From assembly GCF_031628175.1 (NCBI RefSeq), contig NZ_JAVLVT010000015.1:1-26614 (forward strand): a stretch of 26,614 nt of DNA. Direction: 5' to 3'. The notes beneath the pieces are model-generated. The model saw nothing but the letters and a program-made list of their open reading frames with translations, made no database searches and was not told the origin of the DNA. A program made the position numbers and the translations under genes. Positions 1 through 5,828 of this stretch are shown here, one piece after another. How positions within the stretch are numbered: position 1 is the first letter of the stretch; each line of letters opens with the position of its first letter. This DNA comes from Lipingzhangella_A rawalii. Its GTDB lineage: Bacteria > Actinomycetota > Actinomycetes > Streptosporangiales > Streptosporangiaceae.

Positions 1-43
1 GGGGCGGGGGGCCCCCCCCCCCCCCCGGCCGGCTGGACGAGAG
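1..43. other. G6/C15 homopolymer tract at window edge
   Basis: A run of six G (6-11) directly followed by fifteen C (12-26) lies downstream of the hydrolase stop codon. It could fold as a G/C stem, but has no T tract. Homopolymers this long at a sequence edge are also prone to assembly error. No coding signal is seen. Confidence 0.4.
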
Positions 44-964
44 CTATGCGGCCCGCTCGGTTTCGGGCGCCGCGCTCGCTGTCCCATTGCGGGACGGTGT
101 GTGTGTTGTGGCGAGTTGGTTGATGACCCGAGCCAACTCTGCGGGGGCCTCGAGGGGGCCCATATGCCCGATATCGGGCACGTGGACGACCCCGAGAAGG
201 TGCGGGAGCAGTTCCGCCAGGCGGCGGGCGTGCCATGGCGGGGTGAACCGGTCCGCGTTGCCGGATAGCACCATGGTCGGCACGGTCAGCTCCCGCACCT
301 GGTCACTGAGCTCCAGTGTGGACAGGACATGTCCCCACCGGGCGCGGGGGAGGGCGGAGCAGCGGTGGACCAGCTGGGCGCAGGCACGTACGGCCTCCGG
401 GCTGGCCGCTGGCCCCATGGTCATGTGCCGCAGGGCGGCGGCGGTGACCGGGTTGGCTGGTCCCAGCGGGGCCGGCGCGCGGAGGAAGGCAGCGGCGGCG
501 CCCCGGGAGAGCGCTTTGGGTACGGGCAGGGCGTTGGACTGGCCGGTGAGGTTGGTGCATCCGGTGTTGGCCAGGAGCGCCGCGGCGACCCGCGTGCGGA
601 AGGCGGGGCGGGGAGCCGCCGCCATGATGCTCATACCACCGATGCTGTGGCCGCACACGATGGCCGGTTCGTTCGTGGTCTCGTCGAGGACCGCGCAGAG
701 GTCGTCGGCGAGTGCCGTGGTGTGGTATCCGCTCGCCGGTGGGTGCTCACTACGGCCGTGGCCACGCTGGTCGTAGAGAACAACCCGCAGGTCCGGGGGC
801 AGTTGGCGCACGACCGGGGCCCAGCTGTCCAGCGAGGTCGCCCAGCAGTGGGCGAGCACGACGGTGGTGCCGTCGTCGGGTCCGCGGACCTCCACGTTGA
901 TCCGGGTGCCGTCTGCCGAGCGCACCTGGGTGCGGCGCGGTTCGGTCAGGTGGGTGGTAGCCAT
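44..964 (-). CDS. alpha/beta-fold hydrolase, last gene of the oxidative operon
   Basis: A 306-residue serine hydrolase of the alpha/beta-fold superfamily. The nucleophile elbow is GHSIGG with Ser107. The acid is probably Asp238 in NADRF and the base His267 in DIGHMGP, so the catalytic triad looks complete. The segment LAHCW (38-42) takes the place of the usual HG oxyanion-hole motif. No signal peptide is seen, so it is probably cytoplasmic. I chose the ATG at 964 because GGAAGGA stands about 6 bases upstream; the frame stays open 45 codons further, but that would overlap the preceding gene. The gap to the DUF4873 gene is 19 bp, so it should be co-transcribed. Placed after a Baeyer-Villiger-type monooxygenase, an esterase or lactonase that opens the BVMO product is the natural reading. 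This is inference: the fold also includes epoxide hydrolases and haloperoxidase-like enzymes. Confidence 0.88.
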   Translation of the reverse strand: MATTHLTEPRRTQVRSADGTRINVEVRGPDDGTTVVLAHCWATSLDSWAPVVRQLPPDLRVVLYDQRGHGRSEHPPASGYHTTALADDLCAVLDETTNEPAIVCGHSIGGMSIMAAAPRPAFRTRVAAALLANTGCTNLTGQSNALPVPKALSRGAAAAFLRAPAPLGPANPVTAAALRHMTMGPAASPEAVRACAQLVHRCSALPRARWGHVLSTLELSDQVRELTVPTMVLSGNADRFTPPWHARRLAELLPHLLGVVHVPDIGHMGPLEAPAELARVINQLATTHTPSRNGTASAAPETERAA

Positions 965-983
965 GGTGATCCTTCCATGCCGC

Positions 984-1391
984 TTAGGAGGTCTCCCCGT
1001 CGAGGACGATCTCCGGGACGGGAAACGGGGGGCTTCCGGTTCCGGTGACCCGGTATCCGCCCCACAGATTGGCCTCACGCAGGGTCCCGTGTCCGACATC
1101 GCCGTCCGGGGTTTCCAGGGTGACCTCGGTCCACCCGGCCTCGAAGGCGTGTTTCAGGTCCTCGTGTGGGGCCAGACGTCCGACCCAGCGGTACCCCCCG
1201 GTCAGGGGGTCGAAGTTGCCGGCGACATGCGCGGCCACGGCCACCGGGGCAGGAGCCGTGGGGGGCTCGGCGGCGGGGCCGTCCGTCTGCGAGGCCGCCG
1301 CGGCACCGGTGGCGGACGGCACGAACGTGACGGTCAGGGTGCCCCGGAACTCCTCCGCGTCGTGATCGCCGTGTTCCTCGTGCGCGTTCAC
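984..1391 (-). CDS. DUF4873 domain protein
   Basis: A 135-residue protein starting at a GTG that overlaps the stop of the monooxygenase gene by four bases (GTGA), a sign of translational coupling. After an acidic, His-rich start (NAHEEHGDHD) and an Ala/Pro-rich stretch (about residues 25-50), the C-terminal part has the look of DUF4873: a beta-rich module with GNFDPLTGGYRWVGRL and LWGGYRVTGTGSPPF. As I recall, DUF4873 occurs in actinobacteria as a small protein beside, or as a tail fused to, flavin monooxygenases. Its function is not established. Immediate coupling to a BVMO suggests an accessory or substrate-presenting subunit, but nothing in the sequence proves contact. No catalytic motif, signal peptide or membrane segment is visible. 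Family assignment is from memory of the motif pattern. Confidence 0.8.
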   Translation of the reverse strand: MNAHEEHGDHDAEEFRGTLTVTFVPSATGAAAASQTDGPAAEPPTAPAPVAVAAHVAGNFDPLTGGYRWVGRLAPHEDLKHAFEAGWTEVTLETPDGDVGHGTLREANLWGGYRVTGTGSPPFPVPEIVLDGETS

Positions 1392-2893
1392 GCCACCATG
1401 TCCTCTCGTCTGTTCACTCGGTAGTTGTGTTCGTCGAAGCGGCGGGTTTCCAGGGCGAACCGCCAGGTGAAGGTGGGCCAGAGGGTGGTGTTGCGGCCCT
1501 GGGAGTTCAGGTACCAGCTGTCGCAACCACCGGAGGTCCACACGGTGCCCCGCATGTTCTCCTGGATCCGCTCGTTGTATCGGCGTTGGGCGTCCGCCCG
1601 GACCTCCAGCCGATCAGTGCGGGTGTCGTGCAGGTGTTTGAGTGCCTGCATCGTGTAGTTGATCTGGGATTCGATCATGAACACCTGCGAGGTGTGTCCC
1701 AGCCCGGTGTTCGGGCCCAACAGCAGGAAGAGATTGGGGTATCCGGACACCGTGGTGCCCCGGAAGGCCTGGGCATCCTCGCCCCACTGCTCGCTGAGGC
1801 GGGTCCCGTCCGGGCCGATGACGCGTTCGGCAATGGGAGGGTCGGTGACCTGGAAGCCGGTCCCCAGAATGATCGTGTCGACCGGGTGCTCGTGTTCGAC
1901 ACCGGCGGCGTCCCGCGTCACGACCGCGTGCGGTCGGACCTCGGTGATGCCCTCGGTGATCACCTCGGTGTTGGGCTGAGCCAGCGCCGGGTAGTAGTCG
2001 TTGGACAGCAGGATGCGTTTGCAGCCGGCCCGATAGTTCGGGGTGAGCTTCGCCCGCAGCTGCGGCGAGGTGATGTGCCGGTGCATGTTGAACTTCGCGA
2101 GTGCCTCCACCCCCTTGAGTACTTTGGGGTACTTGGCGAACCCGACGACGTAGTTCTCCCGGGCGCAGTAGATGCTGCTGCGCGCGAGCTGCTGTGCACC
2201 GGGAACATTCCGGTACAGCCAGCTTTCGACCCGGGTGATGTTGCGGTCATGCCGGGGGATCACCCAGGGCGGGGTTCGCTGGAAGACCCGCAGTTGGTCC
2301 ACCTGGGGTTGGATCTCGGGGACGAACTGGATCGCAGAGGCACCGGTACCGATGACCGCCACCCTGCGGCCCCGCATGCTGATGCTGTGATCCCAGCGGG
2401 CGGAGTGGAACACCGGGCCGTCGAATTCGGTGAGCCCGGGGATGTCCGGCAGCGCCGGGTCGGCGAGTGCCCCCGCCCCGCTGATGAGGAACTGGGCGGT
2501 GAGTTCACCCATGGGTGTGCGGATGTGCCAGTGGTTGGCCTGCTCGACCCAGCGGGCCTCCTGCACCTCGTGCCCGAAGCGGATGTGGCGCATCACATCC
2601 TCGTCCTTGGCGACCCGTACCAGGTAGTCCCAGATCTCCGGCTGCGGCGAGAAGCTGCGGCTCCAGTACGGGTTGGGCGCGAAGGACAGCGAGTACAGGT
2701 GGGAGGGGACGTCACACGCCGCACCGGGGTAGGTGTTGTCGCGCCACGTGCCTCCGACGTCATCCGCGCGTTCCAGGACGACGAGGTCGTCAACTCCGGC
2801 TCGCTTGAGCCGGGTGGCCATGCCGATTCCGGCGAATCCGGTGCCGACGATGGCCACCCGGAAATGGGGGGTTTCGGTGGGCTGACTGGTCAC
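1388..2893 (-). CDS. Baeyer-Villiger-type flavin monooxygenase
   Basis: A 501-residue, FAD- and NADPH-dependent class B monooxygenase. The FAD-binding Rossmann motif GTGFAG is at 17-22 and the NADPH-binding motif GTGASA at 182-187. Between them, FDGPVFHSARWD (157-168) fits the Baeyer-Villiger fingerprint FxGxxxHxxxW(P/D) exactly. ILGTGF, the second conserved ATG-like motif of the family, lies near residue 343. Length is normal for a single-chain BVMO. The reaction expected is insertion of oxygen beside a carbonyl (ketone to ester or lactone), or S/N-oxidation. The start overlaps the stop of the diiron oxygenase gene (ATGA), and its end overlaps the DUF4873 start, so three products are translationally coupled. 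Related mycobacterial enzymes include MymA and EthA, and the mymA operon likewise pairs such an enzyme with a hydrolase and an SDR. The substrate cannot be read from sequence. Confidence 0.93.
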   Translation of the reverse strand: MTSQPTETPHFRVAIVGTGFAGIGMATRLKRAGVDDLVVLERADDVGGTWRDNTYPGAACDVPSHLYSLSFAPNPYWSRSFSPQPEIWDYLVRVAKDEDVMRHIRFGHEVQEARWVEQANHWHIRTPMGELTAQFLISGAGALADPALPDIPGLTEFDGPVFHSARWDHSISMRGRRVAVIGTGASAIQFVPEIQPQVDQLRVFQRTPPWVIPRHDRNITRVESWLYRNVPGAQQLARSSIYCARENYVVGFAKYPKVLKGVEALAKFNMHRHITSPQLRAKLTPNYRAGCKRILLSNDYYPALAQPNTEVITEGITEVRPHAVVTRDAAGVEHEHPVDTIILGTGFQVTDPPIAERVIGPDGTRLSEQWGEDAQAFRGTTVSGYPNLFLLLGPNTGLGHTSQVFMIESQINYTMQALKHLHDTRTDRLEVRADAQRRYNERIQENMRGTVWTSGGCDSWYLNSQGRNTTLWPTFTWRFALETRRFDEHNYRVNRREDMVA

Positions 2894-3846
2894 TTGGCGC
2901 CTCCGCCGAGCGCCGTCGCGGGGGCACCGGGGCGGCCCAGGAGGCCGGCACGCCGCCAGAAGAACTTACCCGGACCGCGGATCGCACCCGCCTGGTTGAG
3001 GGTGGCCACCACCTTGCGGGCCGCCCAGGTCTTGGTGTCGATCCAGTTGGGGTTGCGGCGGGCGGCACGCTTGGCCTCGCGCCGATCCAGCCCCACCTTC
3101 TCGTAGACCACGGGATTGATCAGCCGGGTCGCGGAGTAGTAGGAGACCAGCCCGAGCAGCAGGCGGCTGTAGGCACGCTGCACGACGCCGCGCTGGGCCC
3201 AGTCCCGCTGGAACTCCTCGCGTGCGTAGCGCATGTGCCGGGCCTCTTCGACCACGTGGATGCGTGACACCGAGCGGACCACGGGCTCGATCTGTTCGTC
3301 GTTGATGGCCTCGCGCTGGATCTGGTCGAGGACCTCCTCGACGAACAGGGCTCCCGCGAAGATCAGTGGACCGTGCGCGATGGTCTTGAACAGTCGACCG
3401 AGGTTGTGGGCCACGGGGTCAAGGCGGTGGGCCTCGGACCCGAGCTTGCCGATCATCTTGGCGAACATTACGGTGTGCCGGCACTCGTCGGCGATCTCGG
3501 TGTAGGCGTACTGTACGTGGTTCGTGGCGGGGTCACGGTCGTAGGCGTGGCGAACCAGCATCTGCATGAGGATGGTCTCGAACCAGATCCCGATTGTGGC
3601 GATGCTGGCGACCTCGAGGCGGCTCAGCTCCTTGCGCTGCTCCTCGGTCATGCGTTCCCAGAGCTCGGTGCCGTACAGCGAGATCCGCTCCGGGCGGATC
3701 GCCCACTTGTCCCGGTCCAGCGGGGCGTCCCAGTCCACCTCGATGACGGGGTCGAAGGAGGCCTTGGCGGAGGAGCGCAGCAGTCGCTTGGCGATGTCCT
3801 CGCGGTCGGTCGGGGTGGGGGCGGATGTGGGGGCGGTTGTGGTCAT
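2890..3846 (-). CDS. AurF-like diiron oxygenase
   Basis: A 318-residue helical protein with a ferritin-like diiron ligand set: Glu90, the pair Glu121/His124 in ECRH, Glu170 or Glu171 in FVEEV, then His197, Glu201 and His204 in IHVVEEARH. The H-x3-E-x2-H spacing and the extra histidine match AurF, the p-aminobenzoate N-oxygenase, whose ligands are Glu101, Glu136, His139, Glu196, His223, Glu227 and His230. This supports an AurF-type N-oxygenase or hydroxylase rather than a hydrolase, although such proteins are often annotated as metal-dependent hydrolases. The start ATG has a clear AAGGAG box. That box overlaps the TAA stop of the upstream SDR gene 10 bp away. No membrane segment is convincing. 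In this operon it could hydroxylate the substrate before ketone formation; that role is inferred. Confidence 0.85.
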   Translation of the reverse strand: MTTTAPTSAPTPTDREDIAKRLLRSSAKASFDPVIEVDWDAPLDRDKWAIRPERISLYGTELWERMTEEQRKELSRLEVASIATIGIWFETILMQMLVRHAYDRDPATNHVQYAYTEIADECRHTVMFAKMIGKLGSEAHRLDPVAHNLGRLFKTIAHGPLIFAGALFVEEVLDQIQREAINDEQIEPVVRSVSRIHVVEEARHMRYAREEFQRDWAQRGVVQRAYSRLLLGLVSYYSATRLINPVVYEKVGLDRREAKRAARRNPNWIDTKTWAARKVVATLNQAGAIRGPGKFFWRRAGLLGRPGAPATALGGGAK

Positions 3847-3856
3847 CGGTCTCTCC

Positions 3857-4714
3857 TTACCGCGCGATGGGCTGGCGAGCGTCGTCGTGCCGGTGATACA
3901 GGCCGTGGGCTATGGGGGCGTCCCCGAAGTGTCGGGTCTGGGCGAGGGCGGCCACCTGGAGTTGCACCACACGTTCGACGGCGCGCGGTGTGTGGCGGCT
4001 GACCCGCAGTCCGAGGTTGCCGAGGCCGGTGCTGGCGGTGTCGCGGGGCGGGCGGCGGGCGGCCGCGGTGCGCAGCACGGTCAGCACCGTGTCCCGGACC
4101 TCCTCGGCGGGAACCAGGCCGTCGAGGGCAACCCCGGCGGCGCGGGAACGGTCGTGGATGGCCGTGTCGACGTATCCGGGGTACACCGAGGTGACGTCGA
4201 TGTGGGTGCCGTACTCCACCCGCAGCATGTCGGCGTAGGCGGTGAGTGCTCGTTTGGACACGGTGTAGGCACCCGCGAACGGTAGGGAGATGCCGGACAG
4301 GAGGGAGGCGGTGAGAATCACGCGGCCCCGCGCTTCCTGGAGGGCGGGCAGGGCGGCGGAGGTGACCCGCCAGGCGCCCAGCAGGTTGACCTCCATCGTC
4401 TGGCGGGCCGCCGCGTCCGGCATGGCGCCGATGTCGACCGCCGGTCCGATCCCGGCGTAGTGGATCAGGATGTCCAGGCGGTTACCCAGACGCGGGAGGG
4501 CGTCACCGACGGCGCGCTTCACCTGGTCCTCGTCGGTGATGTCGCACTCGATCACGCCCGGCCCGGGCTGGTTGTCGAGTCCGACCGCGGTGACACCGAG
4601 CTGTCGTAGCAGGGCCATGGTGGCGCTGCCGAAGGCACCCGAGGCGCCGGTGACCAGCGCGGTCTGTCCGGGCAGGCTGCGCAGCCGGCGCGGTGGGCGG
4701 TGGGGATCGGGCAT
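3857..4714 (-). CDS. short-chain dehydrogenase/reductase, first gene of the operon
   Basis: A 285-residue classical SDR. The cofactor motif is TGASGAFG (22-29), with Ala where the sixth position is normally Gly. The expected Asn is at 110 (MEVNLLG), Ser at 137, and Tyr150-x3-Lys154 (YTVSK) completes the tetrad. The structural NNAG motif is replaced by HYAG (85-88), an unusual variant. CDITD (58-62) is the adenine-side Asp motif, and LDNQ after the second strand is compatible with NAD(H) preference, but weakly so. The start at 4714 is chosen for its strong AGGAGG box 4 bases upstream; an ATG nine codons earlier lacks one. It leads the five-gene minus-strand operon and probably interconverts an alcohol and a ketone feeding the downstream Baeyer-Villiger-type enzyme. 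Direction and substrate are inferred. Confidence 0.9.
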   Translation of the reverse strand: MPDPHRPPRRLRSLPGQTALVTGASGAFGSATMALLRQLGVTAVGLDNQPGPGVIECDITDEDQVKRAVGDALPRLGNRLDILIHYAGIGPAVDIGAMPDAAARQTMEVNLLGAWRVTSAALPALQEARGRVILTASLLSGISLPFAGAYTVSKRALTAYADMLRVEYGTHIDVTSVYPGYVDTAIHDRSRAAGVALDGLVPAEEVRDTVLTVLRTAAARRPPRDTASTGLGNLGLRVSRHTPRAVERVVQLQVAALAQTRHFGDAPIAHGLYHRHDDARQPIAR

Positions 4715-4742
4715 GTGACCTCCTGCACAGTTGATGTCCAAA

Positions 4743-4771
4743 AATTAACAACGATCATTGTCACAATGCAA
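4743..4771 (-). promoter_or_regulatory. Putative SDR-operon promoter with internal palindrome
   Basis: On the minus strand, TTGCAT (4771-4766) and TTAATT (4748-4743) are 17 bp apart, a plausible -35/-10 pair whose start point would lie about 20 bases before the SDR ATG. The perfect 13-bp palindrome CATTGTCACAATG (4756-4768) sits in the spacer and touches the -35 box. That is where a repressor, or a MerR-type activator that distorts spacer DNA, would bind. The divergent MerR gene is the obvious candidate. Binding is inferred. Confidence 0.5.
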
Positions 4772-4965
4772 TGGGAAACGAAGGAGAAATTACTGCTCAG
4801 TAAGAAGGGGGTGGGCCACGAGGTGCGTGGACGCCCTCGTAGGCCGGGGGACCGGGAGGCCCGAACCGGTGTCCTGTGGGCGGCAGCCGGAGTGTGGAGG
4901 TCGGTGGAACGACCGGTCGCGACTTCGATAGCCTCCGCGTGCCCCGCACTGTGTTGGCAAGAGCC

Positions 4966-4971
4966 TAGGCT
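4966..4971 (+). promoter_or_regulatory. TAGGCT -10 box of the MerR gene
   Basis: TAGGCT ends eight bases before the A of the MerR ATG at 4980. If it is the -10 box, transcription would start at or next to the start codon and the mRNA would be leaderless, which is common in actinobacteria. No good -35 is seen. The same hexamer precedes proA and nadD in this window. Confidence 0.4.
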
Positions 4972-4979
4972 TGGGAGAT

Positions 4980-5747
4980 ATGGCCGAGTACCGCATCGAT
5001 GAGCTCGCTCGACTCGCCGGAACCACGGTGCGCAATGTGCGGGTGTACCAGGACCGGGGCCTGCTCGCCCCGCCGCGCCGGGAGGGGCGGGTCGGAATCT
5101 ACTCCGAGGCCCATCTCGTGCGGCTGCGCATGATCGGTCACCTGCTCCAGCGTGGCTACACCTTCGCCAACATTGCGGAACTCGTGGAAGCCTGGGAGCG
5201 CGGCGGGGATCTCAACGACGTTCTGGGGTTGGAGTCGGTGATCGGCGACCCCTGGACCGATGAGGTTCCCTCCCACATCGACGTCGCGGGCTTGCAGGAG
5301 CTCTACGGGGATGAGGTGACGCCGGAGAACACGGCGCGCGCGATTCGCCTGGGGCTGTTGGAGGAGGACGGGGACCGTTTCCGGGTTCCGAGTCCCCGGC
5401 TGCTGCACGCCGGAGCCGAGCTTGTGTCGGCCGGGATGAGCCTGGCCACGGTTCTGGACATCGCCGAACGGCTGGGCCGGCAGGTGGACACCCTCGCCGC
5501 GGACCTCGTGGGCACCGTCTCCGAGCACATTCTCACCAAGCACGCCCCCAACGGCATGATTTCCGGGGAGGATGTTCCCGCCGCAGCCGAGCTGGTGCGG
5601 CGGCTGCGTCCCCTGGCCCAGCAGGCGGTGGACGCTATGTTGGCCAAGTCCATGGCCCGGCATCTGGACGAGGTGATGGGTGCGCACTTCGCCGAGGTGA
5701 TGGAGCTTCTTCGGGCCGAACAGGACCGGGATAGCCGTTCTGCGTGA
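4980..5747 (+). CDS. MerR family transcriptional regulator
   Basis: A 255-residue regulator. The first ~70 residues form a MerR winged helix-turn-helix: IDELARLAGTTVRNVRVYQD, then RGLL with IYSEAHLVRL, closing with a helix that starts QRGYTFANI. The long C-terminal part (about 75-255) is helical, has no Cys/His metal site and is not one I can name; it probably senses an organic ligand. The ATG at 4980 is preferred; a TTG three codons earlier is possible. No Shine-Dalgarno at a proper distance is visible, in line with a leaderless message. It diverges from the SDR-to-hydrolase operon across about 265 bp that contain a palindrome inside the operon promoter, so it is the likely regulator of that operon and perhaps of the GMC oxidase gene. 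Target assignment is inference. Confidence 0.88.
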   Translation: MAEYRIDELARLAGTTVRNVRVYQDRGLLAPPRREGRVGIYSEAHLVRLRMIGHLLQRGYTFANIAELVEAWERGGDLNDVLGLESVIGDPWTDEVPSHIDVAGLQELYGDEVTPENTARAIRLGLLEEDGDRFRVPSPRLLHAGAELVSAGMSLATVLDIAERLGRQVDTLAADLVGTVSEHILTKHAPNGMISGEDVPAAAELVRRLRPLAQQAVDAMLAKSMARHLDEVMGAHFAEVMELLRAEQDRDSRSA

Positions 5748-5777
5748 CCGGTCCCGCCTGCCCTGACCACAGGCAGT

Positions 5778-5816
5778 CCCGCCGCCACTGCCGGCTTTGA
5801 CCGCAGTGGCGGCGGG
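5778..5816. terminator. Strong hairpin between convergent genes
   Basis: Perfect 14-bp inverted repeat (5778-5791 with 5803-5816; core GCCGCCACTGC / GCAGTGGCGGC) around an 11-nt loop. It lies between the ends of the MerR gene (plus) and the GMC oxidase gene (minus), so it probably acts as a bidirectional terminator. No U tract, as is usual in high-GC actinobacteria. Confidence 0.75.
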
Positions 5817-5828
5817 GGCCGGGACAGG

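Noticed and set aside
965..1099. 45-codon N-terminal extension of the alpha/beta hydrolase
   Set aside because: Would overlap the DUF4873 coding region by 116 bp; the ATG at 964 has a proper ribosome site and fits the fold start.
1427..3106. 559-codon open frame on the plus strand opposite the monooxygenase
   Set aside because: It is the antisense shadow of two motif-rich genes, is rich in Arg/Gly/Val/His text typical of GC-skewed shadows and has no domain or ribosome site.
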